Source: Candidatus Uabimicrobium amorphum
Lineage (GTDB): Bacteria; Planctomycetota; Uabimicrobiia; Uabimicrobiales; Uabimicrobiaceae
Direction of reading: 5' to 3'
Length of the DNA: 64,000 nt
NCBI RefSeq assembly: GCF_009002475.1
Contig: NZ_AP019860.1
Coordinates: 4,712,001-4,776,000, forward strand
Within the stretch, counting starts at the first letter, position 1, and every line of letters starts with the position of its first letter. The notes under the pieces were generated by a model, which was not told where the DNA came from, searched no databases, and saw only the letters and a list, made by a program, of their open reading frames with translations. Positions 28,785 through 36,820 of the stretch are shown piece by piece. The translations under genes and the position numbers were made by a program.

Positions 28785-28805
28785 TTGTTCTTTCTTACAG
28801 AACAA
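28785..28805. promoter_or_regulatory. Inverted repeat, candidate operator
   Basis: TTGTTCT and AGAACAA are perfect 7-bp arms with a 7-nt spacer, directly after the hexamer repeat and about 100 bp before the 28908 start. No U tail follows, so an operator is more likely than a terminator. Confidence 0.35.
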
Positions 28806-28907
28806 GTCGTATTTATTATATAAATTGTTTTTCGCCGATGCTAGGTTCAGTTAAACTGTATAAAATTAATAACTAATGTGTAATGTAATTTCAAGAAGGA
28901 ATACAGT

Positions 28908-30431
28908 ATGTCTGATCAAAGATCTGTACGTTGGTGGCCGTTATGGGCTATACTAGTTTTTGATTTGGGGCTTGTCACGTATTTGCAGCTCTTCCAGGAA
29001 TCCTTGCTGGGATTTTTGATGATGGCTTCGCAAATTCTCACATTTTTGCTGGCATTTTTATGGCTAATGTTCCTTTCGCGTTTGCCAGGAAAAACTCGTT
29101 TAGGCTGGCTTGGCGGAATTTTGGGCTTTATTGCGTTATTTTTTACTCTATTTCGCGTAAAAGATATTGACGGAGATTTGGTTCCTACGTTTACTTGGCG
29201 CTGGTCTAAAACAGAGTATAGTTCGAAAATTACGCGCGGCAATACAGAGTTGGAACAAGGTAAAATTGAGGACTACCCACAATACTTAGGTAGAGGCCGC
29301 GATGCTATTGTAAAGAAGATTCAACTTGAGAGAGATTGGAAACAACACCCACCGAAACTTTTATGGGAAAGATCTGTGGGGCTTGGTTGGTCTGCTTTTG
29401 CGGTAAAAGACAAGTTAGCGGTAACACAAGAACAACACGATGACAAAGAAATGGTCATTTGCTATGAGCTTGACACCGGAAAAATAAAGTGGGCTCATGA
29501 AGATTTGGTTCGTCACTCAAGTCCTCAGGGAGGTGTTGGTCCACGTTCTACTCCTACGATAGACGGACAATTTGTTTATGCTTTGGGGGCCACAGGTATT
29601 CTCAACTGCTTGCAGTTAGACAATGGTTCAAAAATCTGGTCAGTTGACATCGTAAAAGGAAATAACGCTAAAATTCCACAGTGGGGAAAAAGTTGCTCTC
29701 CCTTAGTGATTGGCAACAACGTGATCGTAAGTGCTGGTGGAAAAGAAAATCGTTCTCTCGTCGCATATAACAAAGAAACGGGTAAGTTTGTGTGGGGCGG
29801 AGGAACAGATGAATCCAGTTATAGCTCTCCGGCAATTGCCACAATTCACGGTGTTCAACAAATTTTGATGTTTAACCGATATACTGTTGCCGCGCATAAT
29901 CCGGATAACGGTAGCATTTTGTGGGAACATGAGTGGTCGAAAAGAGGTTCGGCAAATATTGCACAGCCTATTGTTGTGGGAAGCCAAGTTCTATTTGGAG
30001 CAAGTTATGGGATCGGAAGCAAACTATTCGATATTTCTGTGGCGGATGGTAAGTTCAGTGCTAAAATTGCTTGGAAAAGTAAACGCATGAAGCCAAAGTT
30101 TACCAATATGGTGTATCGCGATGGTTATGTGTACGGTTTAGACTCCGCTGTTTTGGGATGTATCGATTTTAAAACAGGTAAACGCATGTGGCGTGATGGA
30201 CGTTATGGACATGGACAGTTGATTTTAGTTGGTGATTTATTACTGATACATTCTGAGTCAGGTTACCTGGCTTTAGTGGAAGCCAACTCCAAAGAATTTA
30301 AAGAAATATCTCAATTCTCCACGCTAGGCGAAAAAACTTGGAATCCTCCCGCGTTGGCAGGTAATTATCTCTTATTACGTAATCATCGTAAAGCTGTATG
30401 TTATGAACTTGCTGTAAAGCAGTCGAGATAA
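28908..30431 (+). CDS. Membrane-anchored PQQ-like beta-propeller protein
   Basis: 507 residues. Three hydrophobic segments in the first 85 residues anchor it; the rest is a PQQ-type (BamB-like) beta-propeller with recurring GxxxWxx-type blades such as TGKIKWAHE, GSKIWSVD, TGKFVWGGG, GSILWEHEW and TGKRMWRDG. This domain type is abundant in planctomycetes and is a binding scaffold, not an enzyme, unless it carries PQQ. AAGAAGGA precedes the ATG. A convergent terminator follows. Confidence 0.9.
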   Translation: MSDQRSVRWWPLWAILVFDLGLVTYLQLFQESLLGFLMMASQILTFLLAFLWLMFLSRLPGKTRLGWLGGILGFIALFFTLFRVKDIDGDLVPTFTWRWSKTEYSSKITRGNTELEQGKIEDYPQYLGRGRDAIVKKIQLERDWKQHPPKLLWERSVGLGWSAFAVKDKLAVTQEQHDDKEMVICYELDTGKIKWAHEDLVRHSSPQGGVGPRSTPTIDGQFVYALGATGILNCLQLDNGSKIWSVDIVKGNNAKIPQWGKSCSPLVIGNNVIVSAGGKENRSLVAYNKETGKFVWGGGTDESSYSSPAIATIHGVQQILMFNRYTVAAHNPDNGSILWEHEWSKRGSANIAQPIVVGSQVLFGASYGIGSKLFDISVADGKFSAKIAWKSKRMKPKFTNMVYRDGYVYGLDSAVLGCIDFKTGKRMWRDGRYGHGQLILVGDLLLIHSESGYLALVEANSKEFKEISQFSTLGEKTWNPPALAGNYLLLRNHRKAVCYELAVKQSR

Positions 30432-30433
30432 AA

Positions 30434-30460
30434 CGCTACGGGCGGCTTAGCCGCCCAGCG
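30434..30460. terminator. Bidirectional hairpin between convergent genes
   Basis: GGGCGGC (30440-30446) and GCCGCCC (30450-30456) close TTA, extended after a small bulge by CGCT/AGCG. It sits between the propeller gene (+) and the FHA gene (-). There is no strong U run on either side, so it may act by stem strength alone. Confidence 0.6.
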
Positions 30461-30472
30461 CCTCTTAAGAGT

Positions 30473-31318
30473 CTAGCGATTATCCTCATCAATGCGTCTG
30501 GCCGCTTCCATCAACAAAAATTGCAAATCATGCGACATTGTTGTTTTTGCTGATGTTTCGTCGGGAATAAATTCAAAATTTCCCACGCGCCATTCCATAA
30601 TTTTATAAAATGCGTCAGCGCCTTCCATGCCATTGAGTTCACTATGTACAACCATACCATTTACAAAAAATATACTGGCCAAATCTTCTTCTTCTTGTAG
30701 CGAAATATGACCACTTTTTTCTTCTCCAGCAATCATCTGCAAAACACTGCTGAGTTCTAGAATTCCCAAACTACCGCGCAAGGTGTCACGAAAATTTTCT
30801 AATAGTTCGGTGGCATCGGCTTTTGTACCTACCGTTTTCAAAAAAGACGACGATTTCATGGCCTTTTCTGTTTGATCGACCAACTCGTAGAAAGAAATAT
30901 CATTGGCACCTATTTTGATAATGTCATTATTTTTTAACTCTTGTTCTTCTACAAGTTCATTATTAACCGTTACGCCATTATGGCTGTTGAGATCGCGCAC
31001 AATGTAGCAATTTTTTTCTTCGCACCATTTTATTGCCGCATGACGTCGGGAAACATCATTTGATGTTAAAATTAAGTCGTTTTCAGGTCCACGTCCAATT
31101 TGAATCTCGTTGTGTTTTGTTAGGCGTATTGGAGGAAAAGGAAAACATTCGATGTAAATACCGGGTTTATTTTTATGTTCTACTCTGCGATTTGACCTTC
31201 GTGATACCACTTTTTCGATTAAAGTACTCATCGGACGTGTACTTCGCTCTGTGGTGGGTTGGTCACACGAACATCTTTCCCCTGGCATTAACTCGCTATC
31301 ACACTTTGGGCACTTCAT
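30473..31318 (-). CDS. FHA-domain / DUF4388 (PATAN) signalling protein
   Basis: 281 residues. An N-terminal zinc-ribbon-like segment has CPKC and CSC. An FHA phosphothreonine-binding domain spans about 65-145, with the conserved GR, SRRHA and NSHNGVTVN patches. The C-terminal DUF4388/PATAN domain (about 170-275) has LRGSLGILELSSVLQMI...GHISL and FFVNGMVVHSEL. FHA domains read Ser/Thr kinase output, so it could act downstream of the kinases in this window; that link is inference. It is cytoplasmic. Confidence 0.93.
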   Translation of the reverse strand: MKCPKCDSELMPGERCSCDQPTTERSTRPMSTLIEKVVSRRSNRRVEHKNKPGIYIECFPFPPIRLTKHNEIQIGRGPENDLILTSNDVSRRHAAIKWCEEKNCYIVRDLNSHNGVTVNNELVEEQELKNNDIIKIGANDISFYELVDQTEKAMKSSSFLKTVGTKADATELLENFRDTLRGSLGILELSSVLQMIAGEEKSGHISLQEEEDLASIFFVNGMVVHSELNGMEGADAFYKIMEWRVGNFEFIPDETSAKTTMSHDLQFLLMEAARRIDEDNR

Positions 31319-31511
31319 TCAATTTTTTCCTTTGGAAAATCCCATGTTGATATTTCACAAATTGGCTATAGTTCTGATTATAGCCAAGTATGTTTATTAG
31401 TTCAAATTAAAACATAGATTCTTGTAACGACTTTTACAAGTGATTGTTTGTAACTATTGTACAATTTTGTTGTCCAATAAAAATATCCTGTATTTTTATT
31501 TAGTGAATCGC

Positions 31512-31529
31512 TATCTTATGAATAAGATA
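31512..31529. promoter_or_regulatory. 18-bp palindrome, candidate operator
   Basis: TATCTTAT-GA-ATAAGATA is a perfect palindrome 60 bp before the oxidase-like gene at 31590. Size and symmetry suit a dimeric repressor site. No regulator gene is adjacent. Confidence 0.45.
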
Positions 31530-31589
31530 ATGAACGAATAATACTCGATGGATTAGTCTAGTTCGATAACAAAGTACCAGAGGAAAAAT

Positions 31590-32297
31590 ATGCACATTGC
31601 TATCACAAAACTGAACGAACAACAAGATTTAGACAAGATGTATGTATACATTGCACAACAATACAATTTTCGTCAGCATCCTTATTTTGTATGGATGAAT
31701 AACGAAGCAACACGCAAAAGTTTTTTGAAGTCGCAACTGAGTTTTCGTTACGCTGTTGAGTCGTTTTCGTGCGCGCTGGCGGCATGCTTGTCGAAAATAA
31801 ATTGTCTAGAAAAGCGCATTCATCTAGCGGAAAATGTCCAAGAAGAACATGGAAGCGGTGATTTGCGCAAAGCGCATAAGCACACCTTTATTGAGTTTTT
31901 ACAAGCTCTAGGAGCTAAGGAACAGGAAGTACAGAGACCATGTAGCGTAGGAGTGCATGCCTTTAATGAATCTATTCGCAATTTTTGTTTGGCGAACCCT
32001 GGGGAACACGGCGCTGCGCTATTGGGGATGATTGAATATTTGTATATTGATATTAGCGCACAAATTGCCAAAAAAATTTGTGAAGACAAGTGGGTGGAGC
32101 CTGGTTCTCAATCACACTATGCAACTCACGAAGTGCTTGATGTAGAGCATGCTCGCGAGTTATTTGATATTTGTCGGGATACGTGGGACAAATCGCGTGG
32201 GGAAATTGCGACGGCGGCAGCGTTAGGAGGTCACTATTTTTGGAATGTGTATCTCGCAATGCTAGAAGAGGTGAAAAGTGAAGTGGCCGGGGAGTGA
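31590..32297 (+). CDS. Haem-oxygenase-like diiron enzyme (TenA/PqqC/CADD-like fold)
   Basis: 235 residues, all helical. Candidate metal ligands follow the pattern of haem-oxygenase-like diiron oxidases: E81 in ENVQEEHG, E149 in IEYLYID, then H180-x3-D184-x2-H187, which matches the spacing of the last three ligands in chlamydial CADD. Such enzymes oxidise small amines, acids or lipids with O2. GAGG before the ATG is a good ribosome site. The 3' end overlaps the DUF3419 gene by 20 nt, so the two should act together. The substrate is unknown. Not a TenA thiaminase, because the diiron residues are present. Confidence 0.85.
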   Translation: MHIAITKLNEQQDLDKMYVYIAQQYNFRQHPYFVWMNNEATRKSFLKSQLSFRYAVESFSCALAACLSKINCLEKRIHLAENVQEEHGSGDLRKAHKHTFIEFLQALGAKEQEVQRPCSVGVHAFNESIRNFCLANPGEHGAALLGMIEYLYIDISAQIAKKICEDKWVEPGSQSHYATHEVLDVEHARELFDICRDTWDKSRGEIATAAALGGHYFWNVYLAMLEEVKSEVAGE

Positions 32298-33345
32298 TAT
32301 TGCATTTAGCCAAGTACGAGAAGATCCACTTATTGAACACCAAGTGATTGAAAAAGTATTTGGCTACAAAAATAAGCCATTAGATATATTGCTTATTGGC
32401 TCCGGAGGATGTACAGCGTTAGGACTTTTGCACTTACCACAGGTAAAATCTGTGAGCTGTATCGACGCAAACCATGCGCAGTTGCAGTTGATAAGGCTGC
32501 GCTACTCTACAATAGAGCATTTAGAGAAAGATGAGCAACGAATACTACTGGGGATTTGTGGAGAAAGTGACGCGCGTCTAAAGTTGTTTGATAAGCTATA
32601 TTGCTCTCTTTCTAAAGAACAACAGCAATACTGGCAAAAAAATCGTTCCCAAGTTGCATTTGGCGTAAATCGCGTAGGTAAGTTTGAAGAACTATTTCGT
32701 GAACTAGTAAGCGTGTGTAACGAAAAGCTAGGCTTTTTAGCCATCGATGATCCGGAGCGGGCGGTAAATCACGAAAATTGGCAACAATGTTTTGACATTG
32801 TGTTTGAGCGTGAAAAACTAGCGGAAACTTTTGGTCGCGCTGCTGTAGACTACTCGATGAGCAAATCATTTGCCGCTCATTTTTCCGAAGTCTTTGCGCG
32901 AGCAATTCGTCGTTATCCACGAGGTACAAATTACTTTGTGGACCAAATTTGGCTGGAGAGTTACTGCAACGGAGAGTCCGGCGTTCCGCCGTATTTGCAT
33001 TACGCAAAACCAGGTAAGGCAGAACTTTATTTCTACGAAGGAACGTTCTTGTCACAAATACAGAATATCAATAAAAAATGGGACATTATCCAAACATCAA
33101 ATATATCGGATTGGATGCCGATAAATGAAATGAAAGAAATGTTTACAATTGTGCATGGATGCTTAAATGACGGTGGGGCTCTTATAGCGCGGCGCTTAAA
33201 TGGAGATCATGTTTTAAGTGACATTGTCAAAGCGTCATTTTATTGCAATGACGACTTTAACCAGCATCTATGGGAAACAGATCGCTCGTATTTCTACAGT
33301 GAAGTTGTGGTGGGATTTGTCGAGGAAGAGTGTACACGTTGTTAA
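32278..33345 (+). CDS. DUF3419 (BtaA-like) S-adenosylmethionine-dependent transferase
   Basis: 355 residues. The N-terminal FSQVREDPLIE is the DUF3419 signature, followed by a Rossmann SAM-binding loop (LLIGSGGCTALGL, about 36-48) and an acidic strand end (SCIDANHAQL). BtaA of this family moves the 3-amino-3-carboxypropyl group of SAM to diacylglycerol in betaine lipid synthesis. A member without BtaB nearby could act on another acceptor. The start is GTG at 32278, with AGAGG upstream, inside the oxidase gene. Its 3' end sequence is found again at 35065 next to the acetyltransferase gene. Confidence 0.9.
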   Translation: MKWPGSDIAFSQVREDPLIEHQVIEKVFGYKNKPLDILLIGSGGCTALGLLHLPQVKSVSCIDANHAQLQLIRLRYSTIEHLEKDEQRILLGICGESDARLKLFDKLYCSLSKEQQQYWQKNRSQVAFGVNRVGKFEELFRELVSVCNEKLGFLAIDDPERAVNHENWQQCFDIVFEREKLAETFGRAAVDYSMSKSFAAHFSEVFARAIRRYPRGTNYFVDQIWLESYCNGESGVPPYLHYAKPGKAELYFYEGTFLSQIQNINKKWDIIQTSNISDWMPINEMKEMFTIVHGCLNDGGALIARRLNGDHVLSDIVKASFYCNDDFNQHLWETDRSYFYSEVVVGFVEEECTRC

Positions 33346-33388
33346 AATTACCCAAAAACACTTTTCTTTGTGTAAAGAGAAATCGTAA
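33323..33388 (+). pseudogene. Remnant of the acetyltransferase 5' end
   Basis: Overlaps and follows the DUF3419 stop. The frame beginning AGG at 33323 reads KSVHVVKITQK, then a stop at 33386. It matches the start of the intact acetyltransferase (KNVRVVKITPK, from 35106). The ATG has become AGG and the frame closes after 21 codons. It shows that the acetyltransferase once started here, overlapping the end of the DUF3419 gene, or that this junction was duplicated. Confidence 0.7.
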
Positions 33389-33481
33389 CCACTGTTTTGA
33401 ACAAAACATAAAAAAATTTTGTAATGGGATAACTATTTAGTTTCGTTTTTTAACTAAAAGTATTAGGAATGGATATGTAGT

Positions 33482-34996
33482 ATGAAAAATAAAATTTTTA
33501 TCATGTTTGCATTATTGAGTATTTTTTTTACTCAATCACTATTGGCAAATCCTGAGTTTGGGGAATGGGGCAAAGCATACATTAAGGCAAAAAAAGATTA
33601 CGAAAAAAATGCTAAAAAAGGCGATGAGCTCCCCAGGGAAAAAGTTCTAGGTTTTATCACCAAAGAAGGCCTAACAAATAAAATTAAGGATCTAGATGAG
33701 GATTATGAAAAGTTAAAAGATCCGAAGTTAAACTTTCGCGAAGTTTTCAAAGATTTTAAAAAACATTTGCATATTTTTTGTGAAAGAAAAGATGATTTTG
33801 AGATCTTTCTTAAAGATGATGACATTCAAAGGGCAAAAGATCCTGATACACTGAAGGCAACCAAGATATTTGAAGAAGATCTGGATGAAATTGAAAAGTC
33901 CATGAGAAGATTCATGCGGAGTGTTCGTAATACGGATTTGGAAGTAAAAACAATTAAATTTGATTTAATTTTATGTGACAAAAAAACCGAGTGCTTGTTG
34001 GAACCATCTGGCGAAATAGAATTTGAAATCAAGATGGCTGACGCAGCGATGAAGAAGTACTTTAAAACAATTAAAGCGCGTACGCATAAGGAATTGAAGA
34101 CGATTCGTAAAGCCTTGAGGGACGAGTTAATTCGTATCGACAATCGCCTAAAGAAACAAATTGGTGAGGAACCGTTAGACCAAAAGACCATAGATGAGTA
34201 TACAAAAGAGGCACAGAAAGAATTCAGGACGTCGGTGAATAGATGCGAAACAGTTTTTGGAAATGTCGTGGATTCACTGTGGATAGAAATTAGAGAAGCA
34301 AAAGTACGTTATGGTAAATACAAATTACAAACAGCAATAACTATTGCCAAAGGTGTTATAGGTACGACTTCCGCTATTGCTAGATTGGTAGCTAGTGGCG
34401 GGACAGATATTAGCGGTTATTTTCAGGCGGCAAAGTCTCTAAAAACTTTAGTAGAGACAATTTATCAAGCGCATAAAGATTGCGAGACAGTAGCAGCAGA
34501 ACTGAATAAAAAAATTGAAGAGTATACCAAGCAGCATAAGGCTGCCGAAGGTAAAGGAACACTAACGGCATTCTTGAGTGACGTTAAAACCACAAAAATG
34601 GAAGCAGATATAAGAACTCATACATTACGCCTCATGAATAAAGCTGCCGGAGTCATTGATAAAGCAAGTGAGTTAGGCTCGGAGATCGCCGAGTTAGAGG
34701 AATTTCGTGATGGAATAAAGGATTATGAAGAAGAAGACATTATCTCAAAAGGTAACTTAGAGAAAATAAATCGTTTAGAGGCAGACATCAAATTAATGTC
34801 TGAAAAGCATGAAAGTTTGATCCAAGAGTATGACGATGCAAAAGAGACCATTGAAGCCGTTGAAGGTGCTTTAGAGAACCGATCAAAGTTTTTAAAAAGT
34901 GTGCAAGACATTCAAAGCGGCATTGAGAAGCTACAAAAAGCAAAAGCATTTGTTGAAAAGATTTCTGAGGTATTTGATAAGATATCTCAAATATAG
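33482..34996 (+). CDS. Secreted coiled-coil protein of unknown function
   Basis: 504 residues. Sec signal peptide about 1-22 (cleavage after SLLA). The rest is highly charged, largely helical and heptad-like, with one less polar stretch near 285-320 (AITIAKGVIGTTSAIARLV) that might insert in or contact a membrane. Cysteines are few. The layout loosely recalls helical pore-forming or envelope-spanning proteins, but no family is recognised. It lies between two copies of the DUF3419/acetyltransferase junction, so it looks inserted into an older operon. Confidence 0.75.
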   Translation: MKNKIFIMFALLSIFFTQSLLANPEFGEWGKAYIKAKKDYEKNAKKGDELPREKVLGFITKEGLTNKIKDLDEDYEKLKDPKLNFREVFKDFKKHLHIFCERKDDFEIFLKDDDIQRAKDPDTLKATKIFEEDLDEIEKSMRRFMRSVRNTDLEVKTIKFDLILCDKKTECLLEPSGEIEFEIKMADAAMKKYFKTIKARTHKELKTIRKALRDELIRIDNRLKKQIGEEPLDQKTIDEYTKEAQKEFRTSVNRCETVFGNVVDSLWIEIREAKVRYGKYKLQTAITIAKGVIGTTSAIARLVASGGTDISGYFQAAKSLKTLVETIYQAHKDCETVAAELNKKIEEYTKQHKAAEGKGTLTAFLSDVKTTKMEADIRTHTLRLMNKAAGVIDKASELGSEIAELEEFRDGIKDYEEEDIISKGNLEKINRLEADIKLMSEKHESLIQEYDDAKETIEAVEGALENRSKFLKSVQDIQSGIEKLQKAKAFVEKISEVFDKISQI

Positions 34997-35064
34997 ATTG
35001 CTGAAGTGATAAATGTGAATGTGTCATATTACTATAATGGCGCATTCACACTTATAGAGGACAA

Positions 35065-35140
35065 ATCGTTCGTATTTTAAAGTGAAGTTGTGGTAGGATT
35101 TGTTGATGAAAAATGTGCGTGTTGTTAAAATTACTCCAAA
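35065..35140 (+). repeat. Second copy of the DUF3419/acetyltransferase junction
   Basis: About 76 bp that align at roughly 80% identity with 33283-33358, with one 1-bp deletion that breaks the DUF3419 frame. Weaker similarity extends from about 35049 to 35172. Shared blocks include GTGAAGTTGTGGT and GTTGTTAAAATTAC. The DUF3419 side is a remnant here and the acetyltransferase side is intact, the reverse of the first copy. Confidence 0.8.
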
Positions 35141-35909
35141 AAATCGTCATTTGTACGAAGAACAAATCGTCGCTTTGGAAAAGATAGCTACCTATCCCAT
35201 TGGAGACGACTTTTTCCAGATAGACCACGGAAAAGACTATTTTCGCTTTTTTGAACGTTTGGGGAATATGTTTTACCACGCCGCAATTGTCGAAGATCGC
35301 GTAGTGGCTGTCGGCTGTGGCATTATACGTTACGTTCCATTTACTCTAGACGGCAAGTTAAAAAAGTGTTGGTATTTGTGTGATCTAAAAGTACACCCCG
35401 AATTTCGTCGCAACCGCATTCCTCTACAGATGTTATACAGTGCTTTCTTTCCCAATTATTTCCGTTGCATGCGTGGCTACACCATTTCAATGAATCCCAG
35501 TGAGGGTGAAAATCGCGTTGTCAAGATTCTATGTCGCTTTAAATGGATTCCTATTTCCTATCAACACGAACTAGAACTGTACAACTTGAGCTATGATGAA
35601 CTACAAAACCTACAACCTGCAATCGAAAAACACCGCGGAAAAATCTCGTTCCACTCGCATAAAGGTGTAAAAGATATCGTATTGCAAAGTACCAATGCAG
35701 CGATGCCGCTACTACATATGCAGTTTGGCAAATGCGCCGAGAACACTTGCGAAGCGCAAAAAGAGCACGTGCATATGTTTTGCACTCCCAAAGATGATCC
35801 ATTGTCACAACAAGTCAAGGCCGAAGGTTTAACCCCTTCGGCAACGGCGAGTATTATTGGGCATAGGATGAAAAGCGATTGGAAATTTATCCTAACAAGC
35901 GATATATAA
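35106..35909 (+). CDS. GNAT-family N-acetyltransferase-like protein
   Basis: 267 residues. The N-terminal half is a GNAT fold: FERLGNMFYHAAIVEDRVVAVGCGII, then WYLCDLKVHPEFRRNRIPLQML, whose R-R-N-R-I-P segment corresponds to the acyl-CoA pyrophosphate loop (Q/RxxGxG/A) in altered form. The C-terminal half is unassigned. The start was set at the ATG at 35106, with TAGGA 7 nt upstream; two TTG codons directly before it are less likely. By the duplicated junction it belonged originally with the DUF3419 gene. The acyl acceptor is unknown. Confidence 0.8.
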   Translation: MKNVRVVKITPKNRHLYEEQIVALEKIATYPIGDDFFQIDHGKDYFRFFERLGNMFYHAAIVEDRVVAVGCGIIRYVPFTLDGKLKKCWYLCDLKVHPEFRRNRIPLQMLYSAFFPNYFRCMRGYTISMNPSEGENRVVKILCRFKWIPISYQHELELYNLSYDELQNLQPAIEKHRGKISFHSHKGVKDIVLQSTNAAMPLLHMQFGKCAENTCEAQKEHVHMFCTPKDDPLSQQVKAEGLTPSATASIIGHRMKSDWKFILTSDI

Positions 35910-35952
35910 TGATTGTCAACCATAACACCTCGGGAGTCGTTGTGGAAATGTA

Positions 35953-35974
35953 GGGGCGGACCCAATGTCCGCCC
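35953..35974. repeat. GC-rich palindrome (REP-like)
   Basis: GGGCGGAC / GTCCGCCC, perfect 8-bp arms with a 5-nt loop, in the context GTAGGGGCGGAC. It lacks a U tail. From general knowledge, very similar GTAGGGGCGxxC palindromes recur in intergenic regions of cyanobacteria and other bacteria. It may also slow transcription after the acetyltransferase gene. Confidence 0.6.
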
Positions 35975-36031
35975 GTTCCCTCAAATACAGGTGGATACAC
36001 GTTTTTAAATAACAACCAAAAGGAACTTCTC

Positions 36032-36772
36032 ATGTCTATATTTGATACGGACGCTTTTAACAATAACATGTTTTATCCTCGGCGCGGTAGTGGTCGCGAG
36101 GCCGATGAGATTTGGATCGAAGTGGAATCGGGTGTGAAAATTCACGCACGGCGTTATCCAAACACACAAGCGGAATACTCCATACTGTACTTTCACGGCA
36201 ACGGTGAAATTGTTGCGGATTATGATACTATCCAGGAAATGTATCGCCGTATTGGTTGTGAATTTATCGTTTGTGATTATCGTGGTTATGGAAAAAGCGG
36301 AGGAACTCCGACGTTGCGCAATTTGTTGTCGGATAGCCATAAGGTTTACGATTACCTCCAACAGGAAAATAAATTACATGACAATCATTTTATTATGGGA
36401 CGATCTTTGGGAAGTGCGGCAGCCATTGAACTAGGCGTTGCTCTGACGCAAATTTGTGGCGTGATTGTGGAAAGTGGTTATGCTGATCCTATTGCGTTAG
36501 CGGCGCGACGTGGTATACAACTCGATCGCCTGAGTCCCGAAGAACGTATTTTCGACAACGGTGAAAAGATACGCGAAGTCACAAAACCGCTACTCATTTT
36601 GCACGGCAAACAGGATTATATTATTCGCGTGGAAGAAGCGCAGGAAAATTATACGAATGCCAAAGCCACAGATAAGAAGCTCGTGGTGTTAGAGCATGTA
36701 GGACATAACGATATCATGGGCGCACCTAATTATTTCCCTGCAATTGAAGATTTTTGCCACAAACATATTTGA
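36032..36772 (+). CDS. Alpha/beta hydrolase, cytoplasmic
   Basis: 246 residues, no signal peptide. Oxyanion segment YFHGNGE, nucleophile elbow GRSLGS (S125), acid D195 in HGKQDYIIRV, and H225 in HVGHNDI complete the triad. The DYRGYGKSGG strand is shared with the lipoprotein hydrolase at 12953, so the two are paralogues or at least close relatives. AAGGAAC precedes the ATG. Substrate unknown. A convergent terminator follows. Confidence 0.92.
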   Translation: MSIFDTDAFNNNMFYPRRGSGREADEIWIEVESGVKIHARRYPNTQAEYSILYFHGNGEIVADYDTIQEMYRRIGCEFIVCDYRGYGKSGGTPTLRNLLSDSHKVYDYLQQENKLHDNHFIMGRSLGSAAAIELGVALTQICGVIVESGYADPIALAARRGIQLDRLSPEERIFDNGEKIREVTKPLLILHGKQDYIIRVEEAQENYTNAKATDKKLVVLEHVGHNDIMGAPNYFPAIEDFCHKHI

Positions 36773-36777
36773 AAAGT

Positions 36778-36804
36778 TAAGTTTAGGAAATTTTCCTAAA
36801 CTTA
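36778..36804. terminator. Bidirectional intrinsic terminator
   Basis: TAAGTTTAGGAAA and TTTCCTAAACTTA form a 13-bp perfect inverted repeat with a 1-nt centre (effective loop about 5 nt). It lies between the convergent hydrolase and DUF2330 genes. Confidence 0.75.
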
Positions 36805-36820
36805 GCCTAATATCACATCT

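Larger units (their letters stand above)
28555..28907. other. 353-bp intergenic region between divergent genes
   Basis: AT-rich divergent promoter region for the genes at 28554 (-) and 28908 (+). It contains the hexanucleotide repeat at 28750-28783 and the inverted repeat at 28785-28805. No coding frame or RNA fold was recognised. Confidence 0.6.

Noticed and set aside
31590..32297. Thiaminase TenA
   Set aside because: The diiron-type residues E81, E149 and HxxxDxxH are present and no thiamine genes are adjacent.
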